Shown here piece after piece: positions 1-9,715 of a DNA stretch of 64,000 bases. Each line of letters begins with the position of its first letter. Within the stretch, counting starts at the first letter, position 1. Location of the stretch: positions 21,952,025 through 22,016,024 of the forward strand of contig NC_044916.1 of NCBI RefSeq assembly GCF_003576645.1, written 5' to 3'. This DNA comes from Ipomoea triloba. Its lineage: Eukaryota > Streptophyta > Magnoliopsida > Solanales > Convolvulaceae. Made by a program: the position numbers and the translations under genes. Under the pieces are notes generated by a model. It saw only the letters and a program-made list of their open reading frames with translations. It was not told the origin of the DNA and did no database searches.

Positions 1-357
1 CAACATTCGATAGCTACAAGCACCGCTGAGGCAGAATATGTAGCAGCTGGAAGTTGTTGTGCTCAAATTTTATGGATGAAGCAACAGTTACTGGATTATG
101 GTGTTGAATGTAAAGAGGTTAAGATTATGTGTGATAACACAAGTGCCATAGCCATCACTCAGAATCCAGTGTTACATTCAAGAACAAAACACATTGATAT
201 TAAGTATCACTTCATCCGAGACCATGTTGAGAAAAAGGATATAACTTTGGAATATGTTGCAACTGAGGAGCAACTAGCAGATATTTTCACAGAAGCGTTA
301 TGTGAAAATAGATTTTCTCAACTAAGATTAGAATTGGGAATGATAGAATTGGGATGA
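1..357 (+). CDS. Ty1/copia Pol, C-terminal RNase H end (partial)
   Basis: The frame is open from the first base of the window to TGA at 355-357, so the gene starts upstream. It encodes the end of a copia-type RNase H. The signature STAEAEYVAA opens the fragment, CDNTSAI follows, then HSRTKHIDIKYHFIRD and the closing EQLADIFT segment. These are hallmark blocks of plant Ty1/copia polyproteins, where RNase H removes the RNA strand of the RNA:DNA hybrid during reverse transcription in the virus-like particle. The motif spacing looks intact and there is no internal stop. The long third ORF, polypurine tract and LTR downstream on the same strand make this the 3' part of a SIRE/Maximus-like element. 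The lineage is inferred from this layout, not from a tree. Confidence 0.93.
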   Translation, partial: QHSIATSTAEAEYVAAGSCCAQILWMKQQLLDYGVECKEVKIMCDNTSAIAITQNPVLHSRTKHIDIKYHFIRDHVEKKDITLEYVATEEQLADIFTEALCENRFSQLRLELGMIELG

Positions 358-509
358 ATGATCAAATCTTATCTTCTTGTATTTAGTGCCATGAACTGTT
401 TCGCATGTGAGGAGCGGTTTCATTAACTTTATGGCAGCTTTGGAGTTACACAGCATTGAATGGTCATTCATATGGCATCTCGTGACTCAACAGTGGTAAC
501 TTTTTGGGC

Positions 510-517
510 TATAAATA
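510..517 (+). promoter_or_regulatory. TATA-like box downstream of pol
   Basis: TATAAATA lies in a GGGC-TATAAATAG context 46 bp upstream of the ATG at 556. It matches the plant TATA consensus well. A role as an internal promoter is inference only. Confidence 0.35.
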
Positions 518-555
518 GAAGGGTTTTCTCATTAGTTTATGTCATCGACTTCTTC

Positions 556-915
556 ATGGAGAAGAAGAAAGGAAAAGACGATGTACCGTTCTGGTATAGA
601 GGGAGAAAATCAGCAACAAAGTCCAAAGACTTTCAAGGAGAGAACTATCCAGAATCAACGAAGGGTGAACAAATTGCGGAGCTTCCTGATAATCCAAGCA
701 AGCATCCTATTCCCATCCAAGGTGAATGGATCCCCAAATGCGAGGAGATCCACAATGATGGGATACTGGAGTCAGGAGAAGAGTCTCGTATAAGTGGGAC
801 TCCTACAGCTGCACACTCTGGAAAAGGCTCTCCCCCAACCAAATGGAGAACCAAGGGAAAGGGAGATGAAGCCTGTAAGGAAGGCAGCAGCGGAGAGAAG
901 AACAAGAAGGAGTAG
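556..915 (+). CDS. Hypothetical small basic ORF in copia spacer
   Basis: An open frame of 119 codons runs from ATG 556 to TAG 913-915; the same frame is open back to 460. I do not recognise the product. It is hydrophilic and rich in Lys, Glu, Ser, Gly and Pro, beginning MEKKKGKDD and ending in GEKNKKE. It starts 39 bases after a good TATA box and lies between pol and the third ORF. Composition and length fit either a small accessory ORF of the retroelement or chance. There is no conserved motif, signal peptide or membrane segment, so I keep it at low confidence. Confidence 0.25.
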   Translation: MEKKKGKDDVPFWYRGRKSATKSKDFQGENYPESTKGEQIAELPDNPSKHPIPIQGEWIPKCEEIHNDGILESGEESRISGTPTAAHSGKGSPPTKWRTKGKGDEACKEGSSGEKNKKE

Positions 916-1621
916 CCACCTCTAGTTCTGTTATAAGGATAAATAGGACTTTAGATGGCTAGTTCTTGTTCTAACGTTAGATTCCTATTAGGTTGACCAA
1001 GGCCAAACAAAAGTTTCTATGGAATCTAATAGGTTATTGATTCATATGTAATGTATCTGAAATCACTAAATGAACTTAAGAAAATGTTCCAAGTGATATC
1101 TTTTGATGAATCAATCTTGTCTCCGTATCGCAATCTGTGTTCGAAAGGTAGTTCGAGAGATACATGTTCAGTTTGCCTATTTGAGTTATGTCTCGAAGAA
1201 GGGTAGTTCGAGAGATCACTTCGAAAGATAACAAACTGACTCTCTACGTATCTCTAAATGGAGGGATAAGGGGGGTTAGGGATCAATCACTCAGGGGGAA
1301 GATCCTTAACCAGATCAAGACGGAGGAATAAGGAGGTTTAGGGATCAATCACTCAGGGGAAAGATCCTTAAACTCATTTGGAAGACGGTTCACTTTCGAG
1401 AGGTGAAACTGATGAGCTCAACGGATATATGTGGAATGGCTAACTTTGGGCATTAATGTTAGCCACGTGGTCTTCGGTTACTGACGGTTTTCCATACTTA
1501 AAGGCATTATCTTGATGAGTGGGAGCATGCTTATATAAATATCATCTCTTAATATCCCACTATCCAAAACCGTGTTATATCTTACCAAAATACCCTTACC
1601 ATACCTTACATACATAACCGT

Positions 1622-1629
1622 TATAAAAG
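1622..1629 (+). promoter_or_regulatory. TATA-like box upstream of third ORF
   Basis: TATAAAAG at 1622 lies about 211 bp before the likely ATG of the third ORF at 1833; a second candidate, TATATAAAT, is at 1532. Their position would suit an internal promoter for a separately transcribed third ORF. This is a hypothesis from position and consensus only. Confidence 0.3.
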
Positions 1630-2645
1630 GGTATTTCTGACCTTTCAATTCTTTTAAATTAACCGGGATGCCTTTTTCGGGTCAAGCTCTCAACCCTACC
1701 CATATATCCAACCCGAATCCACATGATATAAAAGCCAATTTCTTCTTCCTCACCCGGATTCAAGCTCAAACTGAATACCCAAAACCCCCAAATCCTAAAC
1801 ACTGTACACATTCCCTCCAACACCTCAAACAAATGGCGTCTGAATCATCATCATCGTCCTCATCTTCCGGTGCATACCAGAGGAAGCTGGAACACATACG
1901 CTCTCAGACAAAACAAGTCAAGGCGGGGAGTATCCTTGACAGAGATGGTTTCATTGCTCACTCGACGAACCCAACGATGGCGGAGAAAGTCCTGAAGAAG
2001 TTCGAAAAAGCAGGACTTATGAAATACATGACACACGACTACCAAACCATTCATGAACTCGACTTCACTGAATGGTTCGCGAATGCCAAGGTCACGAAGG
2101 GCAAAATAGAGAGTCGGATCAATGAGATCCATATCACGACCTCTGTTGGTGACCTCAGAGCGGCATTCGACTTCGCGACGTCGGAGGAAGCAGTCCAGCA
2201 CCTCTCGGATTACGACTTGGACAAGCAAGCTTTTTGGGATAAAATCCGACTGGAGACTGCACCGCCCAGAGCATCCTCTGCCCCCCGTAAGTTCCACCTA
2301 AAGGAGAGGTTTGCTCTTGCTGCCGACCTTATAATGAAATTCGTGCTCGGCAAGGTGTCTGGAACTGACGAGATTAATCTGGACATCCTCAAAATCCTCC
2401 ACGCCATCTGGAACAACAACAAAATGGACTGGGCACATATCATCTTCAATTTCCTTCAACAGCAAGTGCAGAGCTCAGTCTCCAACACCAACCTGACGAT
2501 CAGTAAAAAGATTGGTTTCGGTTTTGTTGTTCAATACCTTTTAAGTCTGAAGGGCTTAGAACTGAGGGAAGGGCGAGAGGTTCATCGGAATACCTATATG
2601 GGTAGGACGAAATCTCAAGCTCCAAAGGCTAAAGGTGTTAAGGTC

Positions 2646-2797
2646 ACACCTTCTCCCTCAAAGCCTAAAGGAAGGGGCAAAAGGAAAGCCCCAGCCAAGG
2701 AGAAGGAATCTGATGGTGAGCACACCTTCTCCCTCAAAGCCTAAAGGAAGGGGCAAAAGGAAAGCCCCAGCCAAGGAGAAGGAATCTGATGGTGAGC
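2646..2797 (+). repeat. 76-bp tandem duplication that breaks the third ORF
   Basis: The block starting acaccttctccctcaaagc at 2646 is repeated at 2722, period 76. Since 76 is not a multiple of three, the second copy pushes the downstream sequence into another frame and separates the 1833-2744 frame from the 2635-3897 frame. The two copies look identical, which fits a very recent event or an assembly error. Confidence 0.85.
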
Positions 2798-5138
2798 CTC
2801 TGGATACCCTGATCAAGAGGGTTGCCTTGCCAAAGAGGGCTAAGAAAGCCAAAACCATCACTCAAATTCGAGAGGTAACACCTTCAGCAATCCAAGTACC
2901 ATTCGAAGACAGGGCACAAGCCCAGGGGGAACCTCAGGCTACACTGGCCACTGAGGTTGAGAGAGTGCCCCCTACCAGATCCCTGTCAGGAGCTTTCTGT
3001 GTTGATCAACATGCTGATGATGGTGCTGAGGGTGCTGATGAGTCTGTAGATGAGCCTCGAGAGGAGGTTCGAGAGATTGAAGGTACTGGGATCAGTGATC
3101 CAGTACAGGCAGATGTTGAGGAACCACGAGAGGTGGTAGAAGCTGCATCACCAACGGAAATTCTATCTGCTGAATTGAATACTGAAACTACATCTCGGTT
3201 GAATCAAAGTGCTGAAAATGTGTCTAGCCTGGATGACTTCTCCAGAGTACTTCGATGGATCAACTGGAGAACAGGTCCATTTGATCAACTGATCTCGAGA
3301 GCAGCAGATATGGAGGCTGAGGAGATATTTGCACTACACTGGTTAGACCTCACTGCAATCCCAGCCCATGATCTTTTACTTCATGCCCATGAGATGCAAG
3401 TGACCAGGAGAAATCTTGGTCGATCTGACAAAGGAAATGGCATAGCTGTTGATGCACAAGAAGTTGAAGCCGAGCCTGAGGAAGATCCAGAACTTGATGT
3501 TCAATTTCGAGAAGATATCAGGCTCGCCACTGCAATATCCTTGGGACAGACTGTAGCACATACGAGAGGTCCAGGAGAGACCTCTGGGGTTGCTCGAGAT
3601 GATACTGAAACTCCAATTCCAACGGCAGCAATCCCTCTGTCCCAAGTGAATGACTCTGCTCTGGACGATCAGGTAGCTTCTTCGAGAGGTGACTCCGAGA
3701 CCTCTGAAGCACTTGAGGTGGCCCCTAACACTGTTCTTCTTTTGCCACCACCTGAATCCACACCCTCGAATGACACCGATGAAACACAGACAGTTCGAGA
3801 GGGTGACATACCGTTGCTCCAACTCCAGGCTTTCCCATCGATATGGAACTGCATTCACCATTCCTACTACCAGATGACACAGCATCAACCTTTGTAGCTA
3901 GGATGGTTGAAAGAGAAAGGTGGAGTGCACCAGCTGCTCCTGAAACAATAGTGATTCCTGACTCGCCTGAGCAAGCTGAGGTGCGATCTGATGAGCAACG
4001 AGAGCAGAATGTCCCAAGTCCTGCTGGTTCGAGAGGTACTAAGGAGGACGATGCGACCATCGAAGGTGGAAACAGGGAAGCACCTGTCGACACTTCGTCT
4101 CCAACCCCACCAACAGATGACCAAGTTCCCAGCACTGGTTCGAGAGGTGACGCTGAGGGGGAACTTCTATTGGATGGAAACCGGGAAGCGTCCAATACAG
4201 AAGATCCCTCCCTGGCTGATCCAACCCCAACAGTTGCTGAAGCTGAGGCTCCAGGTTCGAGAGGTGAAGAGCAAGAAGTGATCCATCCCTCAGGTGGAAA
4301 CCGGGAAGCGCCTGACATGGAGCTACCTTCGCGCTCTGAACCCAGTGTCCCTGCTGGTCCTCAGGAACTAAATCGAGAGGTGGACTCCCAAATGCAAATC
4401 ATGGGTGGAAATCTGGAAGCACCCAAGTCCCCTCTGATAAAAGGTACTTCTACTTCTCCTTCTACTTCTGACTATGATCAACAGGCCGAGCAAGCTTTCA
4501 TTGGCGAGGTGCGTCAATTCATGGCTGATCAATCTCAGAAGATGGCTCAACTTGAGCGCGTACTGACCATTGTTCGAAACATTGCAATACCTGCGGCTGG
4601 CACAAGTGAATCTCAAGCCAGTCATGAAGAACTTCTCGAACAGGCAGTATGGGCTGAAGATGCAGCACGGAGAGCTGCAAATGAGGCTGCTGTAGCTCGA
4701 GCAGAGGCTGAAGGTGCGAGAGCTGAATTAGCTGAGTTACGAGCAGAACTTAGAGCCTACCAAAACTGTAGTGAACTTCGACAGGACATAATCAAAGCCT
4801 TACTTGATGATCTGTCGAACCAAGTGCCTGCCCAGCTTCAAGCACTCTTCGAAGGTATGTCCACCCTCCTTTCCCGCGCAGATGATGCCACCAAGGGGGA
4901 AAATACTCAGGGAAGGACATCAACAACTAGCAAGAAGAAAAGGGCAGCAAGTGAACCAGCTGGACCTCCTCCAAAAGTCCCAAAGACAATAAGCAAGGCA
5001 GTGGAGGAAGCCAAGAGGAAGGAAGATCTAAGGGTTCAGCGCACAAAAGAGTTAGAGAAGAGAAGAGAAGAAGACAGGGAAAGAAAAAGGAAAAGGCAAG
5101 AACAACAAACAGAGAAAGAAAGACAAGATGAACAAAGG

Positions 5139-5519
5139 TTGATCGCCTTCAAGTTCGGGAATAGAGAAGACACCGAGCAGTTGATCGCCTTCAAGTTCGG
5201 GAATAGAGAAGACACCGAGCAAAGTCTCGTTCATCAGATCTTCAATCTGGTGAAGTATGTTGGAATGTCTCTTCACAGCAACATGTCTCCAGAAGAATGT
5301 ATCTACTGGTGGAAGAACGAAGTAATTGAAGCAGAAGAATGTATCTACTGGTGGAAGAACGAAGTAATTGAAGGTGAGTTTGTTGGGGAGGCGTGGAAGA
5401 ACGAAGTAATTGAAGGTGAGTTTGTTGGGGAGGCTTTCAGGAACGAAGTAATTGAAGGTGAGTTTGTTGGGGAGGCTTTCAGGAACTAAGTAATTGAAGG
5501 TGAGTTTGTTGGGGAGGCT
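5139..5519 (+). repeat. Consecutive 42-bp tandem duplications
   Basis: Three different adjacent stretches are each duplicated with a period of exactly 42 bp: units at 5139 and 5181 (LIAFKFGNREDTEQ), units at 5292 and 5334 (EECIYWWKNEVIE), and units at 5352, 5394, 5436 and 5478 (KNEVIEGEFVGEA). The second copy of this region, starting at 7062 after the N, has only one unit. Three unrelated sequences sharing one period is unusual for biology and suggests a k-mer or gap-filling artefact. Confidence 0.8.
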
Positions 5520-7061
5520 TTCAGGAACTACCTATTCTTCCATGTCACAGATGACTATCTGAGTTTGGTAGACACAAAAGACCCCGTCAAGACACGAGAA
5601 GCAATCAACAAGAAGATTCTAGCAAACAAGAAGTAAGCTCTCGTAGTCCATAACTCTTTCTTGATCATCTCTGATTGTTCTTGATCTCTTTTGTCTTCTT
5701 CTATCTTATCTTTTCTGCTAAAGTCTTGTAAAACATTCCATTTATGTTAATATATATATATCTTTTGCTGGGGTGTTGCGTGAGTTCTCACTTCATGCTT
5801 TAGCAGATTAGCTCGCTTGTCAAACTTACCATATGCGCTGAAAATAAAATCAATGTTCTTTTCTTGCTAATCAGCCATACGAGTAAGTATAAGTGTTGGC
5901 ATCATCAAAAAGGGGGAAATTGTTAGGAACATAATGTAATAGATTTTGATGATACCAAAATGTATTTCAGAATCCCCTAAGTCTCGAAAGATAGAAATTA
6001 TATGTAAGTTCGACAAGTAAACTAAGAGCGAAGATACAACCGGGTAACTTGAGCTCAACTCGGAAAATATTTAAGCTTAAGGTGAAACTTGTGTGAACAT
6101 CTTAGAAAGTCTCGTGTTGTACTCTTATAGATAGATCAGAAGAAGGCACGGGACAACACTGGAGCATGGACTCAAGAAAGTGGATTATGGAATATCCACT
6201 ACCAAACAAAAGGTTCAAGTTACAAGACCACCACTCCATGAAAAATGCTGAAAAGATGCAAGTCCCATACACAACATGGGAGACAGATTTCAAACGGAAT
6301 AATTTTCCCTCCAACGGAATTATTCCTCAACTCTCATATAAAAAGGACGTGAAGACAAGAAAAAAAAAAGAGTTGGTTTTATTCAAAAATCTTAAGAGGT
6401 GTCTGATTCAAACATTCAAAAGTGCAAGTGCTCAATTTGGAATATCATCCTGATATTCAAAACAGCGAGAAAAACACATCGTAGTGTTTGAGAGAGTTAC
6501 AAAGCTTAAACTGCTATACATCTAGAAGGTGACCGAAGCTGCTCTACATCGAAGTTGATTCAACGATAGCTTTTGGTCAGATTGGAGCTTGTTACACTCA
6601 ACTGTGACAACCAAAGGTCCTTGCTTTGGATTAAGCAAGAAGAGGTGGAGTAACCTGGCAGCTGTCTAGTGAAGATCCTGAGGCTTGAGGCGGGCTTGGT
6701 GATCAAAGCTCAAGTGCTCGAGAGGTGGAGTAACTGGAAGCGGGGAGAAAAACCTGAGGAGAGGCGGAGTAACCTGGGAGCTGTCTTGTGAAGATCCTGA
6801 GGCTTGAGGCGGGCTTGGTGATCAAAGCTCAAGTGCTCGATAGGTGAAGTAACAAGAAGCGGGGCGAAAAACCTGAGGCTTGAGGCGGGCTTCGTGATCA
6901 AAGCTCAAGCGCTCGATATTGTACTAGAAAGGGAAGTTTTTAGTGTAATCCTTCCAGGGAGTTTCCTGAAGAAGAGTGGACGTAGGCGGGTTGGCCGAAC
7001 CACTTAAAAATTCTCTCTCGCATTTACTTTCTGTTTTTATCTCTCGCTAACTCTCGAACTN

Positions 7062-7220
7062 TGGAAGAACGAAGTAATTGAAGGTGAGTTTGTTGGGGAG
7101 GCTTTCAGGAACTACCTATTCTTCCATGTCACAGATGACTATCTGAGTTTGGTAGACACAAAAGACCCCGTCAAGACACGAGAAGCAATCAACAAGAAGA
7201 TTCTAGCAAACAAGAAGTAA
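7062..7220 (+). pseudogene. Second copy of the third-ORF C-terminus
   Basis: This frame begins directly after the N and encodes the last 52 residues of the third ORF, from WKNEVIEG to the terminal KKILANKK and TAA at 7218-7220. It lacks the 42-bp stutters and the premature TAA seen at 5487 in the upstream copy. It therefore probably shows the correct C-terminus of the protein. Confidence 0.7.
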
Positions 7221-7490
7221 GCTCTCGTAGTCCATAACTCTTTCTTGATCATCTCTGATTGTTCTTGATCTCTTTTGTCTTCTTCTATCTTATCTTTTCT
7301 GCTAAAGTCTTGTAAAACATTCCATTTATGTTAATATATATATATCTTTTGCTGGGGTGTTGCGTGAGTTCTCACTTCATGCTTTAGCAGATTAGCTCGC
7401 TTGTCAAACTTACCATATGCGCTGAAAATAAAATCAATGTTCTTTTCTTGCTAATCAGCCATACGAGTAAGTATAAGTGTTGGCATCATC

Positions 7491-7504
7491 AAAAAGGGGG
7501 AAAT
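7491..7504 (+). other. Polypurine tract of the copia element
   Basis: AAAAAGGGGGAAAT ends immediately before the LTR start TGTTAGGAAC. This is the expected site of plus-strand priming. The same tract is at 5907-5920 in the upstream duplicate. Confidence 0.85.
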
Positions 7505-8865
7505 TGTTAGGAACATAATGTAATAGATTTTGATGATACCAAAATGTATTTCAGAATCCCCTAAGTCTCGAAAGATAGAAATTATATGTAAGTTCGACAA
7601 GTAAACTAAGAGCGAAGATACAACCGGGTAACTTGAGCTCAACTCGGAAAATATTTAAGCTTAAGGTGAAACTTGTGTGAACATCTTAGAAAGTCTCGTG
7701 TTGTACTCTTATAGATAGATCAGAAGAAGGCACGGGACAACACTGGAGCATGGACTCAAGAAAGTGGATTATGGAATATCCACTACCAAACAAAAGGTTC
7801 AAGTTACAAGACCACCACTCCATGAAAAATGCTGAAAAGATGCAAGTCCCATACACAACATGGGAGACAGATTTCAAACGGAATAATTTTCCCTCCAACG
7901 GAATTATTCCTCAACTCTCATATAAAAAGGACGTGAAGACAAGAAAAAAAAAAGAGTTGGTTTTATTCAAAAATCTTAAGAGGTGTCTGATTCAAACATT
8001 CAAAAGTGCAAGTGCTCAATTTGGAATATCATCCTGATATTCAAAACAGCGAGAAAAACACATCGTAGTGTTTGAGAGAGTTACAAAGCTTAAACTGCTA
8101 TACATCTAGAAGGTGACCGAAGCTGCTCTACATCGAAGTTGATTCAACGATAGCTTTTGGTCAGATTGGAGCTTGTTACACTCAACTGTGACAACCAAAG
8201 GTCCTTGCTTTGGATTAAGCAAGAAGAGGTGGAGTAACCTGGCAGCTGTCTAGTGAAGATCCTGAGGCTTGAGGCGGGCTTGGTGATCAAAGCTCAAGTG
8301 CTCGAGAGGTGGAGTAACTGGAAGCGGGGAGAAAAACCTGAGGAGAGGCGGAGTAACCTGGGAGCTGTCTTGTGAAGATCCTGAGGCTTGAGGCGGGCTT
8401 GGTGATCAAAGCTCAAGTGCTCGATAGGTGAAGTAACAAGAAGCGGGGCGAAAAACCTGAGGCTTGAGGCGGGCTTCGTGATCAAAGCTCAAGCGCTCGA
8501 TATTGTACTAGAAAGGGAAGTTTTTAGTGTAATCCTTCCAGGGAGTTTCCTGAAGAAGAGTGGACGTAGGCGGGTTGGCCGAACCACTTAAAAATTCTCT
8601 CTCGCATTTACTTTCTGTTTTTATCTCTCGCTAACTCTCGAACTGCTCTACACATAAACCTACCTCTCGAACTAACTCAAACTCGTGCTAATTAAAAGGG
8701 GATAACTTTTCCGCTGCGTATAAAACTTTGTCTTCATCTTGTGAGGTATCGGACCTAAACCTCCTAAGTCCAATACACACGAGAAGTCGAAAAGGATTTG
8801 CAAAATCTTATACAAGTCTATTCACCCCCCCTCTAGACTTGTACCCCATCCCCTTGGGACCAACA
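7505..8865 (+). mobile_element. 3' LTR of the SIRE/Maximus-like copia element
   Basis: This LTR of 1,361 bp begins TGTTAGGAACATAATG after the polypurine tract and ends CCCCTTGGGACCAACA, with TG...CA termini. No primer-binding site follows, so it is the 3' LTR. It contains a TATA box at 7921, a perfect inverted repeat GGAATAATT/AATTATTCC just upstream, and at about 8224-8500 tandem blocks of roughly 130 bp built on GAGGCGGAGTAACCTGG and TGAGGCTTGAGGCGGGC. CTCGA/TCGAGAG motifs recur throughout. Compared with the solo LTR at 13023 it lacks about 400 bp between two TGGAG direct repeats, consistent with an internal deletion. The matching 5' LTR is outside the window, so the target-site duplication cannot be checked. 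Confidence 0.9.
7921..7929 (+). promoter_or_regulatory. LTR TATA box
   Basis: TATAAAAAG within CTCATATAAAAAGGACG is the likely U3 promoter of the LTR. The same position in the solo LTR reads TATATAAGG (13844), and in the upstream duplicate TATAAAAAG (6337). A perfect 9-bp inverted repeat precedes it in all copies. Confidence 0.6.
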
Positions 8866-9109
8866 ATCTGTAATATTAGTAATTTAGTATAAGGCCCACA
8901 AGGCTATAACCCAGACCATTAGCCATTTAGCCCTACAGAGTACAGCCTAAAATTTAAATTCCTTAAGGTATGAACTAAAACCTAATCCTAAATCGATTGT
9001 TCACTGCTTCACTCGTTCAGACATTCAGTCCGCACTTCGCATTCGCAACTCCGCTGCCTCCGCATCTCTAATTCTCCAATGTTTTCCATTGTTTTCCACT
9101 TGTCATAGC
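8866..9109. other. Flanking DNA between LTR and hAT element
   Basis: About 240 bp without an ORF or repeat I can name. It separates the copia 3' LTR from the hAT element and ends with the left hAT target-site copy gtcatagc. Confidence 0.5.
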
Positions 9110-9715
9110 TAGCCTTGAACGCGGTTCGGTTCCTATTCCAAACAGTCGGTTCACGGTTCGTGGTTTAGGGGAATCGGAACCGGCGGTTCCGGTTGGAACC
9201 CCCGGTTCTAACCGGGATTTTTTTTTTTTTATAGTTAGTTAGTATTGTAAATTTGTAGTATTAATGTATTATGACTATTATGATAAAATTTTAAGTTGTC
9301 TTGTTTTTTATTTTTAACAATGAGTCCATTAATATCATTTTCAAATATCTTGTTGAATTGTTGTAACTTGTAACATAATTATGTATTTGTGTGGCCAAGT
9401 AGTGAAGTAGGCAAGTAGTAATTAGTAAGTATACAAACATACAATTGATACAAGTTCAATAATTGGATTTCAAATCAGTGAAAATATTACAAAGTTCAAA
9501 TCTCATATATTATTGACTACTCAATTCTTATAAATCTAGAATACATTAGTTATAATAATACATTGATTTTCTCTAAACTTTAATGTTAAACTAAAAAAAA
9601 ATAAAAATAATTTTGGGCTTGCACTTAATTTTACCAAGATTAAGTTGCCTACGTATCTTATTGAAAGTTCAATAAGAATCAAAGCCTACTTAGTTCTTTT
9701 ACCTTTTTTTAGGAA

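Larger units (their letters stand above)
358..1832 (+). other. Spacer between copia pol and third ORF
   Basis: This spacer of about 1.5 kb separates pol from the third ORF, as in SIRE/Maximus elements. It holds three TATA-like boxes (510, 1532, 1622) and a purine-rich direct repeat of roughly 60 bp at about 1259-1380, each unit containing the core atcaatcactcagggg beside G-rich runs. TTCGAGAG-type motifs also occur around 1150-1215 and recur in the LTRs. Extra polypurine tracts near the 3' end are known in this lineage, but whether these prime plus-strand synthesis is not shown. Confidence 0.6.
1833..5636 (+). pseudogene. SIRE/Maximus-type third ORF (env-like position), frameshifted
   Basis: Three overlapping open frames (1833-2744, 2635-3897, 3843-5489 continuing past one TAA to 5636) look like one former ORF of about 1,250 codons. 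It starts MASESSSSSSSS. The N-terminal 250 residues form a globular-looking domain like those of unknown-function ORFs in plant retroelements. Basic Lys/Pro-rich repeats follow, then an acidic middle with repeated GSRG and GNREAP motifs (about 4030-4420), then an Ala/Glu/Arg heptad-like coiled coil near 4610-4770 and a Lys/Arg/Glu-rich helix near 4980-5130. The tail reaches TAA at 5634-5636. Breaks: a 76-bp tandem duplication at 2646-2797 shifts the frame, another shift lies near 3843-3897, and TAA at 5487 sits inside a 42-bp stutter. The position after pol matches the so-called envelope-like ORF of SIRE elements; I see no clear signal peptide or membrane anchor, so an envelope function is not supported. 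Some breaks may be assembly errors. Confidence 0.6.
5478..8644 (+). repeat. Direct 1,583-bp duplication across the N at 7061 (probable assembly artefact)
   Basis: Bases 5478-7060 reappear at 7062-8644 with a constant offset of 1,584 and no difference that I found beyond the first ten bases. The copies contain the end of the third ORF (stops at 5636 and 7220), the polypurine tract and most of the 3' LTR (starts at 5921 and 7505). The single N between them marks a contig join. Only the second copy continues to a proper LTR end, so it is treated here as the real one. Confidence 0.9.

Noticed and set aside
2658..4625. Minus-strand frames opposite the copia third ORF
   Set aside because: They are shadows of the plus-strand coding sequence with no recognisable motifs.
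1833..5636. Calling the third ORF a functional envelope gene
   Set aside because: I see no signal peptide, membrane anchor or fusion peptide-like segment; only its position after pol matches the env-like ORFs of related elements.
5867..6901. Small frames within the LTR (63, 70, 95 codons), repeated at 7451-8485
   Set aside because: They lie in non-coding LTR sequence and appear twice only through the assembly duplication.
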